A stretch of DNA of 24,785 nucleotides, taken from positions 1 to 24,785 of the forward strand of contig DATDGR010000105.1 of the NCBI GenBank assembly GCA_036521995.1, given 5' to 3'. The position numbers and the translations under genes are program-made. Position 1 is the first letter of the stretch, and the number at the start of each line of letters is the position of its first letter. Under the pieces are notes generated by a model. That model searched no databases and was not told the origin of the DNA. It saw only the letters and a list, made by a program, of their open reading frames with translations. Positions 15,740 to 22,810 of the stretch are shown in pieces. Origin of the DNA: Gp13-AA77 sp036521995. Its GTDB lineage: Bacteria > Acidobacteriota > Terriglobia > UBA7540.

Positions 15740-16288
15740 CTAGCGGTGGCGAGGGGGAGGAGACGCGGGCATGATCACCACCCTGCGCTCCGGGCCCTGG
15801 CCCTGGCTCTCGGTCCGCACTTCAACGCAGTCGCGAAGCGCCAGGTGAATGATGCGTCGCTCGCGGGCGTTCATGGGACCGAGTGGAAAAGCGGACCCGG
15901 TGTCGCGTACCCGGTCAGCGGCCACCTGCGCCATCAGCTTGAGCTCCTCCACGCGCAGGCGGTGCCAGTCCTGGCAATCAAAAGAGATCTTGGGAAAGAG
16001 GCCCTCTTCAAGCCGCACCGCGCGCAGCACCACATACTCGAAGGCGTTCAACAGCTCGGCATGGGCTTCAAGCAGAAGATCGGCGTCGGGCCCGGAGAAG
16101 TCGACCACCATCTCGGGGGTTTCAACGTCTTCCTCTGAAGGCTCCGGACGGCGAAACGTGAAACTGAGCCGGAAATTCCCGTGCCGGATGATATCGCGGA
16201 GCAACGATTCGATCAGGGGGCGGTAGCGCTCGAGGGAGGTTGACGCTGCGGCGGGAGTTGAAGGATCAGTTGAAGGATCAGACGTCAT
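15740..16288 (-). CDS. khpB: KH and R3H domain RNA-binding protein (KhpB/Jag)
   Basis: The 182-residue protein consists of a KH-like domain (about 40-105) and a C-terminal R3H domain with the RERRIIH signature (142-148). The KH region has the acidic VVDFSGPDADLLL strand and turn in place of a clear GxxG loop. The N-terminal Jag_N domain of Firmicutes homologues is missing; the first 18 residues are Ser/Thr/Pro-rich. KhpB-type proteins bind RNA and affect cell elongation and division in other bacteria. It lies 5 nt downstream of yidC and 19 nt upstream of mnmE, the classical arrangement, so identification is supported by context as well as domains. Confidence 0.9.
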   Translation of the reverse strand: MTSDPSTDPSTPAAASTSLERYRPLIESLLRDIIRHGNFRLSFTFRRPEPSEEDVETPEMVVDFSGPDADLLLEAHAELLNAFEYVVLRAVRLEEGLFPKISFDCQDWHRLRVEELKLMAQVAADRVRDTGSAFPLGPMNARERRIIHLALRDCVEVRTESQGQGPERRVVIMPASPPPRHR

Positions 16289-16293
16289 GTTTC

Positions 16294-18126
16294 TCAGTTC
16301 TTTACGCTGACCGGCTTTCGCGAGGCCTCGCGCTTCGGACCTTTTGGCGCCGGATCGCCGGATCCCTTAACGTCCGGCGGGCTGCCGCCCGCCGTTGCAG
16401 TGATCGGTATAAACCGGTTGATGATCAACTGCTGGGCGATGCCCACCAAGTTCGCCGCCATATAGTACAACACCAAGCCTGAGGCCAGACGGTAAAAGAT
16501 CACGCCGAACATCAGGGGCATGATGTACATCATGCGCTGCTGATTAGGATCGGTTGTGGCCATGGGCGTCATCTTTTGCATCGCGAACATGCTTATGATC
16601 AGCAGCGTAGGCAGCAAGGCAAAGGGAAGGCCGAAGGGGTGGCAGGCGTCCGGCACGGAGAGGTCCCTGACGCATCCGATCCAAGGCGCGTGCCGCATCT
16701 CAATCACGGTGCCCAGCACTTCATAGATGGCGTACAAGAAGGGGAGCTGAAGAACCATCGGCAGGCATCCGCCCAGCGGATTGATGCCATTTTCCTGGTA
16801 AACCTTCATGATCTCCTGGTTCATCTTCTGCTTGCGCGGATCATTGATCTTATACTGCTTGTATTGGTCCTGGATGCGCTTGATGACGGGCGCTACCTTC
16901 TGCATCCTCTGCGCCGAGTGGATACTCTTGAGCTTCAGGGGGAACAGCGCAAAGTTGATGACGATGGTCAGGATGATGATCGCCCAACCGTAGTTGTGCA
17001 CCCAGTGGTCGTAGATGTAGCGCATGCCCAGAAAGAGCGGCTTGGCTAGTACGCCGAACACGCCAAACTCCACCAGGTTATCGAGTGGCGGATTCATGGC
17101 CTTCAGCGTGTCGAGATCCTTGGGCGCCACAAAGAGTCCGAAGTCCAGGGGTTGGCCGGCGACGGTAGCGAGCTCAGCCTGGAAAGGAGCCGGCGACTGC
17201 TTCTCAGTCCAGTTCGGCGGAGCCCAGGACCGGCGGCTGATTCGAAAGACGTCGGCCGGCGAGCGCGGCAGGAAGATGTCAACGAAGTACAGGTCCTCAA
17301 GACCGGCGAAAGTGAGCGGGCCCGACACCGTTTCGCTCGCCTTCAGCTTACTTTCCTTGACCTTCGTAAGGTCGCCGTTCACCTCATAGACGGCCTGGCT
17401 GTGCGAGCTCACTGTCGCCGGGCCCAGCGAATAATCGCCGAATCCTCCGGGCCACAGGACGCCCACCGGCATGTAGCTGTGCGCGTCGAAGGCGCTGACC
17501 TGGGCGTCCACCTGGTAGCTATCCCCGAAGGAAAACTCCTTCCGCACCACGGTCTGGCCATCGCTGTAAGCGAACCGGAGCTTGGCCGGTGTTCGGATCG
17601 CGCCGCCGGTGGCGGAAACCGCGCTCCCCGAGGGCTCAACGGCGTAAAGGGCAGAATTCAGCTTGTCCGCCAGCGCCGAATCCGGCAAGGTGAGGGCCAA
17701 GGGGAATCCGAGCTGCGGGGCGGCCGCCTGATTCACCACATCCAAAGGCTTTTCGTCGGCGTCGACGTATTTCTTCAGCACCCAGCTCTTGATGACCGCA
17801 CCCTGAGTGGAAAATGTAATCCGGTACAGGTTATTCTCCACCACCACGTCTTGCGCCTTGCGGCCCTGAATGGGTTCTCTCGGAAGCTCGGGCGCGGGTT
17901 TGGCGGCGGGAGCGGCCGAAGGTGCAGACGGAGCTGAGGCCGACGCTCCTGAACCCGCCGCACCCGTTCCCGCTGTCGAGCTCGAGGAGCTTGCGGCCGG
18001 AGGAGACTCCTCCGGCGAAACCCCCTGCGGCCCCACGAACCTAGTCATGATCGGGCGCCACATCACGAGGATGAGGAAAGTGAGTGCGAAGGCTATGATC
18101 AGCCGCTTGGTCTCGTCAGATTTCAA
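16294..18126 (-). CDS. yidC: Membrane protein insertase YidC (Oxa1 family)
   Basis: The 610-residue inner-membrane insertase has an N-terminal transmembrane segment (8-26), an Ala/Ser/Pro-rich linker (40-80), a large periplasmic beta-sandwich domain (about 90-345) and a C-terminal five-helix Oxa1 core (about 355-575) including NPLGGCLPMVLQLPFLYAIY (449-468). The C-terminal tail is basic, as expected for ribosome contact. At the position of the conserved groove arginine (E. coli R366, B. subtilis SpoIIIJ R73) this protein has N391 in IVINFALFPLK, with lysines only after the PL turn. It acts alone or with SecYEG to insert and fold membrane proteins. It lies between yidD and khpB. Confidence 0.97.
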   Translation of the reverse strand: MKSDETKRLIIAFALTFLILVMWRPIMTRFVGPQGVSPEESPPAASSSSSTAGTGAAGSGASASAPSAPSAAPAAKPAPELPREPIQGRKAQDVVVENNLYRITFSTQGAVIKSWVLKKYVDADEKPLDVVNQAAAPQLGFPLALTLPDSALADKLNSALYAVEPSGSAVSATGGAIRTPAKLRFAYSDGQTVVRKEFSFGDSYQVDAQVSAFDAHSYMPVGVLWPGGFGDYSLGPATVSSHSQAVYEVNGDLTKVKESKLKASETVSGPLTFAGLEDLYFVDIFLPRSPADVFRISRRSWAPPNWTEKQSPAPFQAELATVAGQPLDFGLFVAPKDLDTLKAMNPPLDNLVEFGVFGVLAKPLFLGMRYIYDHWVHNYGWAIIILTIVINFALFPLKLKSIHSAQRMQKVAPVIKRIQDQYKQYKINDPRKQKMNQEIMKVYQENGINPLGGCLPMVLQLPFLYAIYEVLGTVIEMRHAPWIGCVRDLSVPDACHPFGLPFALLPTLLIISMFAMQKMTPMATTDPNQQRMMYIMPLMFGVIFYRLASGLVLYYMAANLVGIAQQLIINRFIPITATAGGSPPDVKGSGDPAPKGPKREASRKPVSVKN

Positions 18127-18161
18127 AACAGGAACCTCAAATCGATTTCGAAACGACGGCT

Positions 18162-18371
18162 CTACGGGACGGGATCATATCCATAGCTCCCGAGCGGCCG
18201 GCAGCGCAAAATGCGCCGCAGGGCCATCCGCGCTCCCCGGCGCACGCCCCACCTTGACACCGCCTCATACGTGTACGCCGAACAGGTGGGATAGAAGCGG
18301 CAGGAGGAAGGAATGGCCGCGGAGACCGTAGTCCGGTAAAAGGCGATCAACGCCAGGACCAGCGCCTTCAG
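18162..18371 (-). CDS. yidD: Membrane protein insertion efficiency factor YidD, CTG start
   Basis: The 69-residue small basic protein matches the YidD family from end to end: a short amphipathic N-terminus (KALVLALIAFYRTTVSAA), the signature SCRFYPTCSAYTYEAV (23-38), and a Cys-Pro turn near the C-terminus (RCRPLGSYGYDPVP). The frame has no ATG, GTG or TTG at the expected start; the nearest upstream in-frame starts belong to a long shadow of rnpA. CTG at 18371 gives the normal L/M-K-A-L start, overlaps the rnpA stop as CTGA (4 nt) and is preceded by AAGGA. This mirrors the ATGA overlap between rpmH and rnpA. YidD assists YidC-dependent insertion at the inner membrane. Confidence 0.88.
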   Translation of the reverse strand: MKALVLALIAFYRTTVSAAIPSSCRFYPTCSAYTYEAVSRWGVRRGARMALRRILRCRPLGSYGYDPVP

Positions 18372-18754
18372 GAATCCTTGGGTACTGAAATGGTTGCCGG
18401 AGGTGGTGAAGCCGGGAACAGCCGCAGCAACTCCTTGGTCAAGGTGGCAAAGGGGACCGTGGCCGCATCCCTGCGAGGGTTCACCACGATGTCCCAGCCG
18501 GCGGGAATCGAGCTGCGATTCAGTCGAAAGACCTCCCGCACCCGGCGCTTCACCCGGTTGCGAAGCACGGCGTTGCCCACCGCGACCGGCACCGTGAGGC
18601 CCAGACGGCTCTCGGCGAGTCCATTCGATCGAAAGAACACGGTACATAGTGGCGCGCTCCGGCGCCGCCCTTCCTGGTAGACCCGTCGGAATTCGTTACG
18701 CCTGAGCAGCCGGGAAGTCTTGGGGAATGAGTATGGCCGCCGGCTGGCATTCAT
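18368..18754 (-). CDS. rnpA: Ribonuclease P protein component
   Basis: The 128-residue basic protein is the protein subunit of RNase P, which removes 5' leaders from precursor tRNAs. The RNR signature is RNRVKRRVRE (65-74), and the N-terminal LLRRNEFRRVYQEG segment matches the family's first helix and strand. The C-terminal 20 or so residues (after LLRLFPAS) are Pro-rich and variable. Its ATG overlaps the rpmH stop as ATGA (18751-18754), and its own stop overlaps the yidD start, so three genes are translationally linked. Confidence 0.96.
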   Translation of the reverse strand: MNASRRPYSFPKTSRLLRRNEFRRVYQEGRRRSAPLCTVFFRSNGLAESRLGLTVPVAVGNAVLRNRVKRRVREVFRLNRSSIPAGWDIVVNPRRDAATVPFATLTKELLRLFPASPPPATISVPKDS

Positions 18755-18888
18755 GCCGGGGTCAGGCGATGCCGGCCCTTTTGCCGCCGACGGCGGAGCG
18801 TGTTCCGGCCCCCCGGCGTGCGCATGCGGATCCGGAAGCCGTGCGTCTTCGACCGCCTTCTACGATTCGGTTGGAACGTCCGCTTCAA
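18751..18888 (-). CDS. rpmH: Large ribosomal subunit protein bL34
   Basis: The 45-residue, very basic protein reads KRTFQPNRRRRSKTHGF at its N-terminus and ends in a GGRNTLRRRRQKGRHRL segment, unmistakable for bL34. The start is TTG at 18888, with AGGGAG (18895-18900 in plus coordinates) 6 nt upstream. No ATG is available at the proper position. The gene lies inside a much longer open frame (18751-19377) that has no other coding sign. Its stop codon overlaps the rnpA start by 4 nt. It is the first gene of the minus-strand block. Confidence 0.95.
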   Translation of the reverse strand: MKRTFQPNRRRRSKTHGFRIRMRTPGGRNTLRRRRQKGRHRLTPA

Positions 18889-19070
18889 GTAGAGCTCCCT
18901 CAAGTGCCTGAATAAGAACTGTCGCCTGGCGCTAATCAACAGGATAGCGTTCAGGCGCGGCTTCGTCAAGGGCTGGCGCCGCGCTCCGCCATCACGGGCG
19001 ATCCTCCTGTGATTGACCCGTGCAATCCCCGATGAGCCGATGTCCCAGCCACTCTCGCCGTCTGCTTCTG

Positions 19071-19079
19071 TGTTATGAT
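19071..19079 (+). promoter_or_regulatory. Putative extended -10 promoter for the beta-helix gene
   Basis: TGTTATGAT fits an extended -10 element (TG, one base, then TATGAT), 41 nt upstream of the start codon at 19120. No good -35 box is found 17 nt further upstream, as is common with extended -10 promoters. It lies in the 231-nt divergent spacer between rpmH and this gene. That spacer shows no DnaA-box cluster. Confidence 0.4.
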
Positions 19080-19119
19080 CCCGCAGTAACCTCGGCCAAA
19101 GAATCAGGAGATTGCCACC

Positions 19120-20475
19120 ATGAGATCTTTGAAGCCCTGCCTGGATCCGGAAGGACTGCGGTCTCCGTTCGCTTTGGTCATGCTCGCTGGGACGGCTGCT
19201 GTCCTGCTTGGCTCGATCGGCTGCGGCAATCGTGCTGCCGGGATCGAGGTTTCCAGCTGGTTTAGGTCCCGCCACTCGACGGCCGTCTCGGCCTCTGAAT
19301 TCACCAAGAAGCTCCAGGAGCAACTCATCCTCGCGAGCCCAGGCAGTGTCATCGAGCTGCCCGAGGGCCGGTTCCAAGTGGACCGCGTGCTCTCCCTGAC
19401 CGTGGACAACGTGACCTTGCGTGGAAAGGGTATGGACAGGACCGCACTTTCGTTCAAGGGGCAGAGGTCAGGCTCAGCGGGCCTGCTGGTGACGGCCAAC
19501 GGCTTTACGGTTGAAGACATCGGCTTCGAGGACATGGCAGGAGACGGAGTAAAGGTGAACGGCGGCACCAACGTGACCTTTCGCCGCGTGCGCGCCGAGT
19601 GGACGGACGGGCCGAACTCGGGAAACGGTGGCTATGGCCTCTATCCGGTGCAGTGCAAGAACGTGTTGATCGAAGACTCGGTGGTGAAAGGCGCGGCCGA
19701 TGCTGGCATTTACGTAGGCCAGTCGCAGCAGATCGTCGTGCGCCGCAACCACGTGGAGCAGAACGTGGCCGGCATTGAGATTGAAAACTCGCAGTACGCC
19801 GACGTCTATGACAACACGGCCAGCAACAATACGGGTGGCATCCTGGTCTTCAACATCCCCGACCTCCCGGTCAAGGACGGCCGCTACGCGCGCGTATTCC
19901 ACAATCAGATTTACGGCAACAATCTCGACAATTTCGGCTCGAGCGCCAGCATGGTGTCCAAGGTTCCGCCGGGCACGGGGCTGATGATTATGGCCACGAA
20001 GCACATCGAGGTATTCGGAAACACGATCAAGGATAACAAGACCGGCAACCTGATGCTGGTGAGCTTCTACGCTACCGAGGACCCGATCAAAGACGCGGCT
20101 TACGACCCCTATCCGTCTTCGATCTACGTGCATGATAACCAGATGTCCGGCGGAGGCACCGATCCGGGCACCCTCAAGGTGAAGGCCCTGGCCCTCGGGA
20201 TCGGCAAGCCGTTGCCCGACATTCTATACGACGGCATCACAGATCCGAAGCTGAAGGGTCCGTCCGGTCAACTCGCTGGTGAGGATCGCATCTGCATCCA
20301 GAATAACGGCGGCGCCACCTTCGTCAATTTCGACGCCGCCGGTAGCTACCGGCACATGGACCGTGATCTCGCGTCCCATGACTGTGCCTTTACGCCACTT
20401 GAGGCGGTCAACCTGCCGCAGTCGAGCGCGGGCACGGTCTCTCCGGGCGGAACTTCCGCCAACGGAAACGAGTGA
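19120..20475 (+). CDS. Parallel beta-helix repeat lipoprotein, partner of a diheme cytochrome
   Basis: The 451-residue protein begins with a basic stretch and a hydrophobic segment (16-34) ending in GSIGC, a weak lipobox with C35 as the likely lipidated residue, so export to the periplasm or outer membrane is expected. Residues about 75-345 are right-handed beta-helix repeats with Asn ladders (for example NVTLRGKGMDRTALSF, NVLIEDSVVKGAADAGIYVG, IVVRRNHVEQNVAGIEIENS). Organisation and the following gene match the two-gene families described in TIGRFAM as TIGR03805 (parallel beta-helix) and TIGR03806 (HNE_0200/SO2930 diheme cytochrome). That assignment is from memory. AGGAG at 19106-19110 precedes the ATG. 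Such folds often bind or cleave polysaccharides, but no catalytic residues were identified. Confidence 0.85.
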   Translation: MRSLKPCLDPEGLRSPFALVMLAGTAAVLLGSIGCGNRAAGIEVSSWFRSRHSTAVSASEFTKKLQEQLILASPGSVIELPEGRFQVDRVLSLTVDNVTLRGKGMDRTALSFKGQRSGSAGLLVTANGFTVEDIGFEDMAGDGVKVNGGTNVTFRRVRAEWTDGPNSGNGGYGLYPVQCKNVLIEDSVVKGAADAGIYVGQSQQIVVRRNHVEQNVAGIEIENSQYADVYDNTASNNTGGILVFNIPDLPVKDGRYARVFHNQIYGNNLDNFGSSASMVSKVPPGTGLMIMATKHIEVFGNTIKDNKTGNLMLVSFYATEDPIKDAAYDPYPSSIYVHDNQMSGGGTDPGTLKVKALALGIGKPLPDILYDGITDPKLKGPSGQLAGEDRICIQNNGGATFVNFDAAGSYRHMDRDLASHDCAFTPLEAVNLPQSSAGTVSPGGTSANGNE

Positions 20476-21695
20476 TGGCGACTCGGAAAAATGGCAGGGG
20501 CGACGAGCCTACAGGCCGGCCAGCTCCGCGGCGGCACAACTTGGCGCTGACCGGTTTCCTCCTTCTGGTAGCTGCTGGCGTCATGTTGCTGCTCCATCGA
20601 CGGACGCGTGTCGGTGTTCAGGCCCACCTCGCCGCGCCTTACCCCCGGACGCTCTCGGAGTGGCGCTTGTTTGTGGTAAAGCAAGGGACACTTGAGCCCA
20701 ACCAGAGAGTCGTTGCTTACGACGTGAACACGCCACTTTTCTCCGACTATGCTGACAAGTATCGCTTCGTCTGGATGCCGCCCGGCACCTCGGCTACTTA
20801 CCGCGCAGAGGGTGTTTTCGATTTTCCGCTGGGAACCATTTTTTCGAAAACCTTCGCTTTCCCGGCTCCGGGCCATCGCGGCCGGGACCGGTTGATCGAG
20901 ACGCGTCTGTTAGTGCATGCCAAGTCCGGCTGGGTGGGTTTGCCCTATGTCTGGAACTCGCAGGAAAGCGAGGCCGCACTCGACATCGCGGCCGACGCGG
21001 TGCCGGTCCGATTTACGGATGCTTACGGCCACGAGCACTCGACCAACTACCTTATCCCCAACGCCAACCAGTGCAAGGAATGCCACGCGCGCGACAAGGT
21101 CATGAGCCCGCTCGGTCCCACGGCGCCCAATCTCAACAGGACGGATTCGTACCCGAGCGGCGCGGCCAACCAGCTCGGACACTGGTCTGAGGTCGGTTAC
21201 CTCAAGGGCGCGCCCGAACCCGCCTCGGCGCCGCGCGCGGCCGTCTGGAACGACCCTTCCACCGGCACACTCGAGGCTCGGGCACGGACCTATCTTGACA
21301 TCAACTGCGGCCCCTGCCATCGCAGCGGCGGGGCGGCGGCCACTTCGGCCCTTTACCTTGATCTGGCCAACCATGATCCTGAAACACTCGGCGTTTGCAA
21401 GATGCCGGTGGCAGCCGGGCGCGCTGCCGGGAATTTGTTCTTCGACATCGTTCCCGGAAAGCCAGAGGAGTCGATTATCGTCCACCGCATGGAATCGATC
21501 GAGCCCAAGGTGATGATGCCGGAGATCGCGAGGACGCTCAGCCACCAGGAGGGCATCGCGCTCATTCGGGAGTGGGTCAGGTCGCTGAGCGGCGCCTGCG
21601 TGGCTGCGACTCCGCCCGAACCCAGCGCCGGCCAAGCCGCGCTCGGATCAACGTTGATCCCCCCACCGGAAGCTCGGGGTGCTGGAGTGCTCTGA
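20475..21695 (+). CDS. SO2930-type diheme c-type cytochrome, membrane anchored
   Basis: The 406-residue protein has an N-terminal basic segment and one transmembrane helix (about 24-41), followed by a domain of unknown function (55-195) and two heme c motifs, CKECH (200-204) and CGPCH (278-282). A VMMPEIAR segment near the C-terminus may supply a distal Met ligand for the second heme. The LSEWRLF, YDVNTPLFSDYADKYRFVWMP and NYLIPNANQCKECH segments are characteristic of the HNE_0200/SO2930 family. ATG 20475 overlaps the beta-helix stop as TGATG; a GTG at 20472 is also possible. The likely role is periplasmic electron transfer linked to the beta-helix partner; the substrate is unknown. Confidence 0.87.
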   Translation: MATRKNGRGDEPTGRPAPRRHNLALTGFLLLVAAGVMLLLHRRTRVGVQAHLAAPYPRTLSEWRLFVVKQGTLEPNQRVVAYDVNTPLFSDYADKYRFVWMPPGTSATYRAEGVFDFPLGTIFSKTFAFPAPGHRGRDRLIETRLLVHAKSGWVGLPYVWNSQESEAALDIAADAVPVRFTDAYGHEHSTNYLIPNANQCKECHARDKVMSPLGPTAPNLNRTDSYPSGAANQLGHWSEVGYLKGAPEPASAPRAAVWNDPSTGTLEARARTYLDINCGPCHRSGGAAATSALYLDLANHDPETLGVCKMPVAAGRAAGNLFFDIVPGKPEESIIVHRMESIEPKVMMPEIARTLSHQEGIALIREWVRSLSGACVAATPPEPSAGQAALGSTLIPPPEARGAGVL

Positions 21696-22717
21696 TGGAA
21701 GTCCAGGCAAAGATCAAGGGACGAAGGCGAAGGTCGAGAAGCAAGCACGTACTTGCGGGCATCGATCTGGGCGGAACCAGTATGAAGGTGCTGATTGTCG
21801 ACCCCAAGAACGGAATCCTGGGCGAAGCCAAAGCGCCCACTCGCCGGTCGAAGAGGCCGTCCGCGCTGGTGAATGACATTGTCGCTCTTCTCGACGAGGC
21901 GGTCGGTATGGCGGGCTTGAGCCGGCGCGACCTCAGTGCCGTCAGTATTGGAGCGCCCGGCCCCATTGACCGTCACCGCGGCGTGGTGCGGGAAGCGCCC
22001 AACCTCGGGTGGCTGGAGTTTCCGCTGGGGCCGGAGATGGAGAGGCGGCTGCGCGTTCCCGTGATCGTGGAGAATGACGTCAACGTGGGCACCGTCGGCG
22101 AGCACGTGCTGGGAGCCGGCACGAACGTGAATGATCTGGTGGGCATCTTCGTGGGCACGGGGATCGGCGGCGGGATCATCGCCAATGGCCACCTCTATGA
22201 GGGAAGCCGGGGCGGCGCGGGTGAAGTGGGTCACACCGTGATCCTGGTCGACGGGCCCCGCTGCAGTTGCGGGAAGCGAGGTTGCGCCGAAGCCCTTGCC
22301 AGCCGAACCGCCATCGAGCGTGACGTGCGCGCGGCCATCAAGGCCGGGCGCAAGAGCGTGGTGCCGGAGCTGATGAAGAGAAAGCACAGGTTGCGCATGA
22401 CGAGCAGCGTCATCAATGCGGCGCTGAAGCGAAAAGATCCGGTCATGCGTGAGGTGATGGCGAACGCGCAGCGTTACCTCGGCATTCTGGTGGCCAACGT
22501 CGTCAATCTGCTGGATCCGGAGTGCGTGGTGATCGGCGGCGGCTTGGCGGGGCGCTTGGGCGAGGTCTTCGTGGGCCCCATCCGGAAAACCGCCTTTGAG
22601 TATTTCCTGCGGGACAAGGACGCCCAGCGGATTCGGGTGGTGCCAGGCCGATTGGGAGACAATGCGGGCGCGCTCGGAGCCGTGGTGCTGGCGCGGCAGA
22701 GACTGGCCATAAGCTAG
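21695..22717 (+). CDS. ROK family sugar kinase
   Basis: The 340-residue protein has the ROK-family ATPase fold: phosphate-1 motif AGIDLGGTSMK (21-31), catalytic base D128 in VENDVNVG, GTGIGGG (154-160), and the zinc-binding GEVGH plus CSCGKRGCAEA (H180, C190, C192, C197). No N-terminal helix-turn-helix is present, so it is a kinase such as a glucokinase or N-acetylhexosamine kinase rather than a NagC-like repressor. The start codon overlaps the cytochrome stop as TGATG, with GGAG 7 nt upstream; the frame stays open for 100 codons upstream inside the cytochrome gene, which are not used. The first 18 residues are highly basic. Coupling to the cytochrome gene suggests a common transcript. Confidence 0.92.
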   Translation: MEVQAKIKGRRRRSRSKHVLAGIDLGGTSMKVLIVDPKNGILGEAKAPTRRSKRPSALVNDIVALLDEAVGMAGLSRRDLSAVSIGAPGPIDRHRGVVREAPNLGWLEFPLGPEMERRLRVPVIVENDVNVGTVGEHVLGAGTNVNDLVGIFVGTGIGGGIIANGHLYEGSRGGAGEVGHTVILVDGPRCSCGKRGCAEALASRTAIERDVRAAIKAGRKSVVPELMKRKHRLRMTSSVINAALKRKDPVMREVMANAQRYLGILVANVVNLLDPECVVIGGGLAGRLGEVFVGPIRKTAFEYFLRDKDAQRIRVVPGRLGDNAGALGAVVLARQRLAIS

Positions 22718-22810
22718 CCTACTCATCGCGTCAAGAAGTGGCGCGCCGCGTTGCGCCTTCAGCCCGGTCCCACCAGCCTTCCGTGGATTTGAAGCCCAGG
22801 AGAAAAAGTA

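Noticed and set aside
18751..19377. A 208-codon minus-strand frame ending in bL34
   Set aside because: Only the last 45 codons match a protein, with a TTG start and strong ribosome-binding site; the upstream part overlaps the beta-helix gene.
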